Assembly (NCBI GenBank): GCA_016780605.1
Contig: JADHLS010000453.1
Location: 1-5,372 of the forward strand
From: Reyranella sp.
Lineage (GTDB): Bacteria > Pseudomonadota > Alphaproteobacteria > Reyranellales > Reyranellaceae
DNA length: 5,372 nt
Direction of reading: 5' to 3'
Positions 1 to 5,372 of this stretch are shown here, one piece after another. Both the position numbers and the translations under genes were made by a program. Under the pieces are notes generated by a model, which did not search any database, was not told the DNA's origin, and was given only the letters and a program-made list of their open reading frames with translations. Positions within the stretch are counted from its first letter, which is position 1; every line of letters starts with the position of its first letter.

Positions 1-723
1 TTCGACGATGCGGCCAGCATACATAACGGCGACGCGCCGGCACATGTTGGCGACCAGGCCGAGATCGTGGCTGATCATCAGGATGGCGGTGCCCTTGGCG
101 GCGCAGAGCTCGGCCATCAGGTCGATGATCTCGGCCTGCACGGTGACGTCGAGCGCTGTGGTCGGCTCGTCGGCGATCAGGAGATCGGGCCGGCAGGCGA
201 GCGCGATGGCGATCATGACGCGCTGGCGCATGCCGCCGGAGAGCTGATGCGGATAGTCCTTGATGCGCCGCTCGGGCGAGGGCACGCGCACCTGGCGCAG
301 CGCGTCCTCGGCGCGATCCATCGCCTCGTTCCACGAGGCATTCTGGTGCAGCACGAACATCTCGGCGATCTGGCGGCCGACCGGCGACAGCGGATTGAGC
401 GCCGTCATCGGCTCCTGGAAGATCATGCCGATCTTGCTGCCGCGCAAATCGCGCAGGCGCGCGGCCGAGGCGTTCTGGATCTCCTCGCCGTCGAGCACGA
501 TGCGGCCTTTGCCGAGCGACAAGGGCCGACGCAGCAGTCCCATGACGGCAAGGGCGGTGATGCTCTTGCCGCAGCCCGATTCGCCCACCAGGCCGAAGGC
601 CTCGCCGCGGCCGATCTCGAAGGAGACGTTCTCGACGGCGTTGAACGTGGCGCCGTCGCCCTGAAGCGTGATGTGCAGGTCGTCGACCTTGAGCAGGGGC
701 CCCATCACGTGCCCCGTGGTCAT
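1..723 (-). CDS. DppD-type peptide ABC transporter ATP-binding protein, partial (C-terminus beyond left edge)
   Basis: This is the cytoplasmic ATPase that powers the peptide-type importer encoded just upstream. I translated 241 residues with no stop. The visible ABC motifs, in order, are Walker A GESGCGKS (residues 47-54), the Q-loop in IFQEP (Gln103), the signature LSGGMRQR (161-168), Walker B LLIADEP (181-187) followed by the D-loop TALDV, and the H-loop SHDLG (His219). All catalytic residues are intact. Family members are usually about 320-330 aa, so roughly 80-90 C-terminal residues, including the oligopeptide-specific C-terminal extension, lie outside. The ATG at 721-723 overlaps the stop of the DppC-type gene as ATGA, which suggests translational coupling; Met7 is an alternative start. 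A paired DppF-type ATPase probably follows outside the window, but this is inference. The family call is firm; Dpp, Opp or Gsi specificity cannot be told apart. Confidence 0.95.
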   Translation of the reverse strand, partial: MTTGHVMGPLLKVDDLHITLQGDGATFNAVENVSFEIGRGEAFGLVGESGCGKSITALAVMGLLRRPLSLGKGRIVLDGEEIQNASAARLRDLRGSKIGMIFQEPMTALNPLSPVGRQIAEMFVLHQNASWNEAMDRAEDALRQVRVPSPERRIKDYPHQLSGGMRQRVMIAIALACRPDLLIADEPTTALDVTVQAEIIDLMAELCAAKGTAILMISHDLGLVANMCRRVAVMYAGRIVE

Positions 724-1541
724 GCCCGCCTCGTCGTCGACTGGGGATCGAGGATGTCACGCAGCCCGTCGCCCAGCAGGTTGAGGCCGAGCACGGTGAA
801 GAAGATGGCGAGCCCGGGGAATACCGACAGCCAGGGTGCGGCGCGGATCTGGTCACGCGCCTCCGACAGCATGCTGCCCCAGCTCGGGAAGGGCGGGCGG
901 ATGCCGAGGCCGAGGAAGGAGAGGGCGGCCTCGGCCAGGATGGCGCCGCCCATGCCCAGCGTGGCGATCACGATCAGCGGTCCCAGGATGTTGGGCAGGA
1001 CCTGGGTGAACATGATGCGGAAATCGCCGTAGCCCAGGATGCGGGCGGCCTGGACGTAGCCCTGGCTCTTCAGCGACAGCACCTGGGCGCGGGCGATGCG
1101 GCAGGAATAGGACCAGCTGGTGAGCCCGAGCGCGATCACCAGGCTGATCAGGCCGGGGCCCAGGATCGCCATGATGGCGAGCGCGAAGACCAGCGAGGGG
1201 ATGGCGAGCATCAGGTTGGTGAGGCCGCTCACGACATCGTCCCACCAGCCGCCCCAGAAGCCCGCGGTCAGGCCCAGCGTGACGCCGATCAGGCTGTTGC
1301 AGATCTGGCTGACCACGCCGACCGTCAGCGAGACGCGGGCGCCGTAGCAGATGCGCGAGTAGATATCGCGACCTTGCGCGTCGGTGCCGAACGGAAACTC
1401 CCACGACGGCGGCAGCTCGGCGTTCATCAGGTTGGCGTCCATCACCGGATCGGTGAGCGCGATCCAGGGCGCGAAGACGGCGACGCCGATGGCGATCGCC
1501 ACCAGGCTGCCGCCGACCCAGGTATTGGCACCCAACTTCAT
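720..1541 (-). CDS. DppC-type peptide ABC transporter permease
   Basis: This is an inner-membrane permease of 273 aa, a usual length for the DppC/OppC family; it should form the translocation pore as a heterodimer with the DppB-type protein encoded upstream. An N-terminal hydrophobic segment (about residues 8-30) is followed by the family hallmark FPFGTDAQGRDIYSR (49-63) and then GARVSL. Several hydrophobic stretches lead to the EAA-type coupling loop (about 162-183, Y-QAA-ILGYGD through QVLP), which contacts the ATPase. The second hallmark, AALSFLGLGIRPPFPSWG, lies at 205-222, and the protein closes with a LNLLGDGLRDILDP block. The start is 4 nt after the DppB-type stop (TGA CGGC ATG) and the stop overlaps the ATPase start, so all three genes are almost certainly on one transcript and translationally coupled. 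No strong Shine-Dalgarno sequence precedes the start, consistent with coupling. Confidence 0.96.
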   Translation of the reverse strand: MKLGANTWVGGSLVAIAIGVAVFAPWIALTDPVMDANLMNAELPPSWEFPFGTDAQGRDIYSRICYGARVSLTVGVVSQICNSLIGVTLGLTAGFWGGWWDDVVSGLTNLMLAIPSLVFALAIMAILGPGLISLVIALGLTSWSYSCRIARAQVLSLKSQGYVQAARILGYGDFRIMFTQVLPNILGPLIVIATLGMGGAILAEAALSFLGLGIRPPFPSWGSMLSEARDQIRAAPWLSVFPGLAIFFTVLGLNLLGDGLRDILDPQSTTRRA

Positions 1542-1545
1542 GCCG

Positions 1546-2481
1546 TCAGCCGTAACGGATGCGCGGATCGATCACGACATAGGCGAGATCGACCAGCGTG
1601 TTGATGAACAGAAAGAACAACACGATCATCAGGATGCAGCCCTGGACCGCCGGCATGTCGCGCTGGAAGACCGAGTCGACCATCAGCGAGCCGACGCCCG
1701 GCCAGGAGAACAGCTTCTCGACCACGACGGCCTGGCCCATCAGCGAGCCGAACTGCAGGCCGACGATGGTGATGACCAGCACCAGGGCGTTGCGAAGCAC
1801 GTGCCATTCGACGACACGGCGCTCACTCATGCCCTTGCTGCGCGCGGTGCGGACGAAATCGGCGTTGAGCACGTCAAGCACGGCGGCGCGCGTCGTGCGC
1901 GCCAAGAGCGCCATCGGGCCGACGCCGAGCGCCACCGCCGGCAGGATGAGGTTGGTCAGGCCGCCGTCGCCATAGCCGAAGCTCGGCAGCCAGTTCAGAG
2001 TGAGCGCGAACAGGTACATCAGCATCAGCCCGAACCAGAACTGCGACAGGCTGAGGCCGGAGATGGCGGTCACCATCGAGACGGTATCGATCAGGCTCCC
2101 CGGCCTGAGGGCCGCGAGGAATCCGAGGGTGACGCCGACCGCGATGGCGAACGCCATGGCGGCGAACACCAGCTTCAGCGACGGCCAGATGCGCGCGCCG
2201 ATCAGCTTGGTCACCGGCTCGCGCGTGCGGAACGACGTGCCGAGATCGCCCGTCGCGACCTTGGCGACATACTTGGCGAAGCGCTCGTAGAGCGGATCGT
2301 CGAGCCCCATCTCCTTGCGCATGCGCTCCATGACGGCCGGGTCGATGGGCGAGCGGCCGTCCTCGTTCATGCCGGAGATGAAGCTGCCGGGCAGTACGCT
2401 GAACAGCAGGAAGATCAGCGCGATGACGGCGAGCAGCGTGGGGATGACGTTGCCGAGGCGGCGAGCGAGAACGAGGAGCAT
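1546..2481 (-). CDS. DppB-type peptide ABC transporter permease
   Basis: This is the first permease of the importer, 311 aa, a normal length for the DppB/OppB family. It starts with MLLVLARRL and a hydrophobic first membrane segment (about 10-31). A periplasmic stretch contains the typical MGLDDPLYERFAKYV and GDLGTSFRTREPV (78-90) blocks. Further membrane segments include SQFWFGLML (146-154), and the EAA coupling loop lies at about 208-231 (DFVRTARSKGMSERRV to LRN). Near the C-terminus are WPGVGSLMVDSVFQRD and a final ...VVIDPRIRYG, both family features. It lies 163 nt downstream of the binding-protein gene, across a REP-like element, and 4 nt upstream of the DppC-type gene. An in-frame TGA lies 27 nt before the ATG, so the start is well bounded. 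The stretch upstream of this ATG has no evident purine-rich ribosome binding site, so initiation may be weak. Confidence 0.96.
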   Translation of the reverse strand: MLLVLARRLGNVIPTLLAVIALIFLLFSVLPGSFISGMNEDGRSPIDPAVMERMRKEMGLDDPLYERFAKYVAKVATGDLGTSFRTREPVTKLIGARIWPSLKLVFAAMAFAIAVGVTLGFLAALRPGSLIDTVSMVTAISGLSLSQFWFGLMLMYLFALTLNWLPSFGYGDGGLTNLILPAVALGVGPMALLARTTRAAVLDVLNADFVRTARSKGMSERRVVEWHVLRNALVLVITIVGLQFGSLMGQAVVVEKLFSWPGVGSLMVDSVFQRDMPAVQGCILMIVLFFLFINTLVDLAYVVIDPRIRYG

Positions 2482-2516
2482 TAGCGAGGCGGACGGCGTT
2501 TCAACGAATCAACCTC

Positions 2517-2613
2517 ATCTCCCCCTTGGGGGAGAGGCTGGGTGAGGGGGTGATGCCGGAGATAACCTTCGTGTTGCACCCCCTCACCTAACCTCTCCCC
2601 CACGGGGGAGAGG
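2517..2613. repeat. Pair of inverted REP-like palindromic elements in the binding protein-permease gap
   Basis: Two copies of a 36-nt unit face each other: 2517-2552 on the plus strand and 2577-2612 on the minus strand, 32 of 36 positions identical. Each unit holds a short palindrome (TCTCCCCC / GGGGGAGA in copy 1 at 2518-2535; a 10-bp CCTCTCCCCC / GGGGGAGAGG stem in copy 2 at 2592-2613). Each also has a GGTGAGGGGGTG arm. The two arms (2541-2552 and 2577-2588) are perfect 12-nt reverse complements around a 24-nt loop, so the whole element can fold as a branched hairpin in RNA or as a cruciform in DNA. From general knowledge, palindromes of the CCTCTCCCCC...GGGGGAGAGG type recur between genes in many proteobacterial genomes. 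There is no U-tract, so it is not a classical terminator. A likely role is 3'-end protection or partial attenuation after the binding-protein cistron. Confidence 0.85.
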
Positions 2614-2644
2614 AACATGAGGGATAGGTGCTTGGGGCGCGAGA

Positions 2645-4234
2645 TCACTTGGCCGGCGACTTGGCGTCGACCCAGATGTCCTCGGGATACTGATGGGTGA
2701 TCTCGGTCGGGTTGGCCTGCAGGCCGTGGATCCACGGCTGATAAGCCAGCACCGCCTTGTTGTAGTTGAAGAACCAGATCGGCGCTTCGTCGTAGATCAG
2801 GTTGTTGGCCTGGCGCAGCAGGTCGGTACGCTTGGCGGCGTCGACGGTCGCCGCCGCTTCCTCGAAGAGCTTGTCGAACGCCGGGTTGCTGTAGCCCGTG
2901 TAGTTGCAGGCGGTGCGCGGCGTCTTGGAGTAGTAGCAGCGCATGGTCGTGAGCGAGTCCGGTCCCGTCAGGTTGGAGCCGATGTAGGCCTGATGCTCGC
3001 CCTTCATGGCGATGTCGGTCAGCACCGTGACCTCGACCAGCTTGGGCTTCACCTTGATGCCGACCTTGGCCAGCATGGGGATGATCGCCTCGACGATGGG
3101 CAGGCCCCAGCTCTCGTTCTGGCTGGTCGTCAGCTCGAACTCGAAGCCGTTGGGAAGGCCTGCTTCGGCCAGCAGCTTCTTGGCCTTCTCGGGATCGTAG
3201 GCATAGGGCTTGAAGCTCTTGTCGAACGCGGGCGAGGAGAGCGGCAGCCAGCTCACCGCGCGATAAGCCTTGTCCTTGACCAGCCGCTTGATGATGAGGT
3301 CGGTGTCGATGGCGTGGTTGATCGCCTGGCGCACGCGCTTGTCGTCGAACGGCTTGTGGGCGTGGTTGAGGGTCACGGCGCGGGTGAACATCTCCGCCAC
3401 TTCGAGGATACCGTTCTTGAGCTGCGGATCCTCGCGATAGGCGACGTACTGCGCCGGGCCCAGGATCGAGGTGTCGATCTCCTTGTTGCGGAAGGCGACG
3501 TCGCGCGCGGCGGCCTCGGCCATGATCAGCACTTCGTACTTGTCGGCGTAGGGCTTGCCGGGCTTGTAGAACTTGTCGAAGCGCTCGGTGACGACACGCG
3601 AGCCCGGTATGTGCTCCTTGAACTTGAAGGGCCCGAGGCCCACCGGATTGTTGGCGAAGTTGCCCTTCTCGACCTCTTCCCTGGGCAGGATCGCGGTCGA
3701 GCCGACGAAGAAGGAGTAGCCGGGGTCGACGCGGTCGGTCAGCGTCATCTCGAGCGTGAAGTCGTCGATCTTCTTCAGGCCCGAGATCTCCTTGGCCTGG
3801 CCCTTCTCGACGTCGACCGCGCCCTTGATGATGCGCACGTAGCGGGCGCCAGGGTAACCCTTGCTGCCGTCCATGAGGCGCGTGTAGGACCAGATGATGT
3901 CGTCGGCCGTCATCTTGCGGCCGTTATGGAAATAGGCGTCGTCGCGCAGCTTGTAGGTGTAGGTGAGCCCGTCTTCCGATGGCGTCACCGACTTGGCAAG
4001 CTCCAGCACCAGCTTGCCTTCCTTGGAATCCCAGTTGTAGAGCGTCCGCTGGATCGCCTTGTTGACGATGTCGTCCTGGGCGCGCGGCGTGGTGTGCGGA
4101 TCGAGGCTGCCGAAGCTTGCCGCGTAGGGCGCCGTCATGCGGATCGTGCCGCCCTTGCGCGGCGTCTCCTGCGCCTGAGCGATGCCGGCGCCCGCGATCA
4201 GCGCGATAGCGGCCAGCCCTAGAAGTTTGCGCAT
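2645..4234 (-). CDS. Periplasmic substrate-binding protein of a peptide-type ABC importer (SBP family 5)
   Basis: This protein captures the ligand in the periplasm and delivers it to the permeases encoded downstream. It is 529 aa, typical for SBP_bac_5 (DppA/OppA class). The start at 4234 is preferred because it opens directly with a Sec signal peptide (MRKLL, a hydrophobic run to about residue 18, then AQA with likely cleavage after Ala21), and because GAGGGG lies 7 nt upstream. A start at 4276 would put 14 extra residues before the signal. There is no lipobox cysteine, so a soluble protein is expected. The family signature spans about 80-117 (LAKSVTPSEDG, YTYKLRDDAYFHNG, TADDIIWSY). FDDKRVRQAINHAID and the C-terminal ANNLIYDEAPIWFFNYN block are further hallmarks. 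Cys433 and Cys443 could form a disulfide, as in several peptide binders. The substrate may be di- or oligopeptides, glutathione-like compounds or another ligand; sequence alone does not decide. Confidence 0.95.
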   Translation of the reverse strand: MRKLLGLAAIALIAGAGIAQAQETPRKGGTIRMTAPYAASFGSLDPHTTPRAQDDIVNKAIQRTLYNWDSKEGKLVLELAKSVTPSEDGLTYTYKLRDDAYFHNGRKMTADDIIWSYTRLMDGSKGYPGARYVRIIKGAVDVEKGQAKEISGLKKIDDFTLEMTLTDRVDPGYSFFVGSTAILPREEVEKGNFANNPVGLGPFKFKEHIPGSRVVTERFDKFYKPGKPYADKYEVLIMAEAAARDVAFRNKEIDTSILGPAQYVAYREDPQLKNGILEVAEMFTRAVTLNHAHKPFDDKRVRQAINHAIDTDLIIKRLVKDKAYRAVSWLPLSSPAFDKSFKPYAYDPEKAKKLLAEAGLPNGFEFELTTSQNESWGLPIVEAIIPMLAKVGIKVKPKLVEVTVLTDIAMKGEHQAYIGSNLTGPDSLTTMRCYYSKTPRTACNYTGYSNPAFDKLFEEAAATVDAAKRTDLLRQANNLIYDEAPIWFFNYNKAVLAYQPWIHGLQANPTEITHQYPEDIWVDAKSPAK

Positions 4235-4240
4235 TAACCA

Positions 4241-4249
4241 TCCCCTCTT
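4241..4249 (-). promoter_or_regulatory. Ribosome binding site that fixes the start of the binding-protein gene
   Basis: On the minus strand the sequence reads AAGAGGGGA. The GAGGGG core (4242-4247) is spaced 7 nt from the ATG at 4232-4234. This good Shine-Dalgarno match supports the 4234 start over the upstream in-frame ATG at 4276. Confidence 0.8.
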
Positions 4250-4269
4250 GAATTCTCCCGTTGGCGCGC

Positions 4270-4298
4270 ATTCCATCCCGCCTGAGCGCCCTGTGCAA
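4270..4298 (-). promoter_or_regulatory. Candidate sigma-70-type promoter for the importer operon
   Basis: On the minus strand, TTGCAC (4293-4298) lies 17 nt upstream of TGGAAT (4270-4275). The -10 matches 4 of 6 and the -35 3 of 6 consensus bases, so the match is weak. Spacing is ideal and the expected transcript start would leave a leader of about 30 nt before the binding-protein ATG. The -35 box abuts the 16-bp repeat array, which would place the array where an activator or repressor could act. This is a pattern guess only. Confidence 0.25.
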
Positions 4299-4360
4299 GA
4301 GGAATGCCGAGCAAGAGGAATGCCTAGGAAGAGGAATGCCTAGGAAGAGGAATGCCGAAA
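4297..4360 (+). repeat. Four tandem copies of a 16-bp direct repeat in the divergent intergenic region
   Basis: The units are 4297-4312, 4313-4328, 4329-4344 and 4345-4360, all beginning AAGAGGAATGCC. The last four bases are GAGC, TAGG, TAGG and GAAA; units 2 and 3 are identical and create CCTAGG palindromes. The array sits between the divergent importer operon and the small plus-strand gene. Its final base is the A of that gene's start codon, and its last unit supplies the Shine-Dalgarno sequence. Every unit contains an ATG 7 nt in (4304, 4320, 4336, 4352). Confidence 0.93.
4345..4351 (+). promoter_or_regulatory. Ribosome binding site within the last tandem repeat
   Basis: AAGAGGA is spaced 8 nt from the ATG at 4360-4362, a near-ideal arrangement. 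It supports 4360 as the main start of the EthD-like gene. Identical motifs lie in the three preceding repeat units. The in-frame ATG at 4336 has AGGAAG 4 nt upstream and remains a possible alternative start. Confidence 0.7.
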
Positions 4361-4692
4361 TGACCAGCTTGCCGAATTGTCTTCTCATCGTGACCGCAGA
4401 GGTCGATGCTTCGGTCGAAGCCGACTGGAATCGCTGGTACGACGAGGTCCATGTACCCGACGTGCTGGCCTGCCCCGGTGTGCGCGGCGGCAGACGCTAC
4501 ATTTCCTCGGGCAAGGCCGTCGAGTGGGATCGTGCGCAAAGGCACGAGCCGTCGGCCAAGGTCTATACCGCTGTCTATGAGCTCGACTCACCCGCGGTCG
4601 TGCAGACCAAGGAGTTCCTTGCCATGCGCGGCTGGCACCACTTTGCGCCGCATGTCCGGTCGCTGACCCGGGTCATGGTGGGAATGGGTTAG
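4360..4692 (+). CDS. Small EthD-like / dimeric alpha-beta barrel family protein
   Basis: This is a 110-aa protein of unproven function. It opens with a beta-strand-like segment (NCLLIVTAEV, 6-15). A helix carrying DWNRWYDEVHVPDVL (22-36) follows, then PGVRGGRRY (39-47). The W-Y-x3-H pattern followed by PG...RRY is typical of short ferredoxin-like, dimeric alpha/beta-barrel proteins in the EthD and antibiotic-biosynthesis-monooxygenase neighbourhood. His31 and Trp26/Tyr27 are the conserved positions I can see. A second half (VYTAVYELDSP, then a helix and HFAPHVRSLTRVMV) fits the rest of the fold. No signal peptide or membrane segment is visible, so it should be cytoplasmic. The start at 4360 is chosen for its repeat-embedded ribosome binding site; an in-frame start at 4336 would add eight residues (MPRKRNAE). 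The gene is divergent from the importer and 45 nt upstream of the CBS gene. Enzymatic activity is not established for many such proteins. Confidence 0.82.
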   Translation: MTSLPNCLLIVTAEVDASVEADWNRWYDEVHVPDVLACPGVRGGRRYISSGKAVEWDRAQRHEPSAKVYTAVYELDSPAVVQTKEFLAMRGWHHFAPHVRSLTRVMVGMG

Positions 4693-4737
4693 CGCTGGGC
4701 GCACGCAACCCGCCGGCACCTCGCGCATTATGCCTGC

Positions 4738-5175
4738 ATGCAAGTCTGCGAAGTCATGACCCGCCAGGTCGAGACGGTGGCGCCGGATGCCTCGTTGCAG
4801 CAGGCGGCGATGGCCATGGAGGCGATCGGCGTGGGCTCGCTGCCGGTCTGTCAGGGCCGCCGCCTCGTCGGCACGCTGACCGACCGCGACATCGTGGTAC
4901 GCGGCGTCGCGAGCGGCCGCTCGCCGGTCGACATGCAGGTGCGCGAATGCATGACCGAGGACATCTCCTGGGCCTTCGAGGAGGAGGATGCCGAGGAGGT
5001 GCTGGCGCGCATGCGGACCCTGCAGGTCCGCCGGCTCGCCGTACTCGACAAGGAGAAGAACCTGGTCGGTATCGTCTCCCTGGGTGACATCGCCACCGAG
5101 CCGCGCGCCGCCAACCTCACGGAGGTCGGCGAGACGATCGCCGAGATCTCCGAGCCGTCGCGGCCGCACAAGTAA
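4738..5175 (+). CDS. CBS domain-pair protein
   Basis: This is a 145-aa stand-alone protein with two CBS domains in tandem (a Bateman module), at about residues 7-60 and 72-123. Repeat 1 starts VMTRQVETVAPDASL and ends LVGTLTDRDIVVRGVA. Repeat 2 starts CMTEDISWAFEEEDAEE and ends NLVGIVSLGDIA. The G-x-LTDRD motif (45-51) is the usual adenosine-ligand contact; in repeat 2 the equivalent is GIVSLGD (111-117). Such pairs typically bind AMP, ATP or related nucleotides and act as energy-state sensors, but the partner here is unknown. There is no catalytic domain, membrane segment or signal. The start at 4738 fits family N-termini (MQVCEVMT), yet no clear Shine-Dalgarno sequence precedes it; Met7 is a less likely alternative. 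It may be cotranscribed with the gene 45 nt upstream. The acidic/basic tail after 125 (EPRAANLTEVGETIAEISEP) is probably helical. Confidence 0.93.
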   Translation: MQVCEVMTRQVETVAPDASLQQAAMAMEAIGVGSLPVCQGRRLVGTLTDRDIVVRGVASGRSPVDMQVRECMTEDISWAFEEEDAEEVLARMRTLQVRRLAVLDKEKNLVGIVSLGDIATEPRAANLTEVGETIAEISEPSRPHK

Positions 5176-5179
5176 CCTT

Positions 5180-5213
5180 GCCGGACCGCGGGCCTGGAGG
5201 CCCCCGGTCCGGC
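5180..5213. terminator. Strong hairpin between convergent genes, candidate bidirectional terminator
   Basis: The 34-nt palindrome has a perfect 9-bp outer stem (GCCGGACCG / CGGTCCGGC), one C-C mismatch, a 5-bp inner stem (GGGCC / GGCCC) and a TGGA loop. It begins 4 nt after the CBS stop and ends 4 nt before the stop codon of the convergent gene. Neither strand shows a proper T-tract, so termination may be imperfect or depend on hairpin strength; the convergent position still favours a shared terminator. Confidence 0.75.
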
Positions 5214-5217
5214 GAGA

Positions 5218-5372
5218 CTAAGCCGGCACGCAGTAGCCGTCGCGGCGGGGATCGCAGCCGCCGGTGTAGGTGCCGTCGTTCAGTGCTACGGCATGCATGC
5301 CGCCGACCTTCCAGGTCCAGTCCGGCCCCGAGGTGAGGTCATGGCCGCGCGACCGCAGCTCGTCGCGCACTT
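5218..5372 (-). CDS. ggt: Gamma-glutamyltransferase family protein, C-terminal fragment
   Basis: Only the last 50 codons and the TAG stop (5218-5220) are inside the window; the gene continues beyond the right edge. The translated end contains VGGMHAVALNDGTYTGG, then CDPRRDGYCVPA. The G-G-M-x-A-V block followed by a short variable loop and G-x-x-DPRRDG is the typical C-terminus of gamma-glutamyltransferase and related Ntn hydrolases, at the end of the small subunit. These enzymes hydrolyse or transfer the gamma-glutamyl group of glutathione and similar compounds after self-cleavage. The nucleophilic threonine and the signal peptide, if any, lie outside, so activity and location cannot be judged. 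A related acylase, or an uncharacterised member of the same family, is also possible. Confidence 0.82.
   Translation of the reverse strand, partial: VRDELRSRGHDLTSGPDWTWKVGGMHAVALNDGTYTGGCDPRRDGYCVPA

Noticed and set aside
67..1032. Plus-strand open frame antisense to the ATPase and DppC-type genes
   Set aside because: It is rich in His, Asp, Arg and Gly with no domain pattern, as expected for the opposite strand of high-GC coding DNA; the minus-strand frames carry full family motifs.
1384..2484. Plus-strand open frame of 366 codons antisense to the DppB-type gene
   Set aside because: Its low-complexity composition (Q, H, D, R, E) and exact overlap with a clear permease mark it as an antisense shadow.
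2517..2613. Rho-independent terminator or insertion-sequence ends
   Set aside because: There is no T-tract and no transposase or target-site duplication; the paired inverted units fit a REP-like element better.
2693..4222. Plus-strand open frame of 509 codons antisense to the binding-protein gene
   Set aside because: It is long only because third-position GC bias removes stops on the opposite strand. It has no recognisable family, while the minus strand encodes a complete binding protein with signal peptide.
4235..4276. N-terminal extension of the binding protein starting at 4276
   Set aside because: The extra 14 residues (MECAPTGEFKRGWL) would precede the signal peptide and overlap the ribosome binding site for the 4234 start.
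4248..4276. Plus-strand TTGAAT ... TTCCAT with 17-nt spacing as a promoter for the EthD-like gene
   Set aside because: The -10 matches only 3 of 6 bases, and the pattern overlaps the ribosome binding site and leader of the divergent gene; too weak to report as a feature.
4297..4360. CRISPR array
   Set aside because: The 16-bp units are directly abutting with no spacers, so this is a simple tandem repeat.
5290..5301. 12-bp palindrome GGCATGCATGCC
   Set aside because: It lies inside the gamma-glutamyltransferase coding region, encoding the conserved GGMHAV stretch, and is likely a chance codon effect.

Overview
The window is a high-GC stretch whose gene families and intergenic repeat style suggest an alphaproteobacterium. 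That placement is inferred from composition and protein style; there is no rRNA or other marker to confirm it.

Positions 1-4234 (minus strand) carry a peptide-type (family 5) ABC importer operon, read right to left. It consists of a periplasmic substrate-binding protein (2645-4234), a DppB-type permease (1546-2481), a DppC-type permease (720-1541) and the first 241 residues of a DppD-type ATPase that runs off the left edge. The two permeases and the ATPase are packed tightly: 4 nt separate dppB and dppC, and dppC and dppD share an ATGA overlap. A 163-nt gap between the binding protein and the first permease holds two inverted copies of a REP-like palindrome. This is the position where such elements are known to uncouple expression of an abundant binding protein from its permeases. 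Together these genes should capture a peptide or peptide-like ligand in the periplasm and import it with ATP. The substrate cannot be read from sequence.

Positions 4235-4359 form a divergent intergenic region. It holds a candidate promoter for the importer operon and four tandem copies of a 16-bp repeat; the last copy supplies the ribosome binding site of the next gene.

Positions 4360-5175 (plus strand) hold two small genes: a 110-aa protein resembling EthD-like dimeric alpha/beta-barrel proteins, and a 145-aa protein made of two CBS domains, a probable adenosine-nucleotide sensor. A strong hairpin at 5180-5213 separates them from a convergent minus-strand gene. Only the last 50 codons of that gene are inside the window; they match the C-terminus of a gamma-glutamyltransferase.

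No RNA gene, CRISPR array, transposase or phage gene was found. Most of the window is ordinary metabolic and transport content. The two repeat structures are the parts that deserve a second look.
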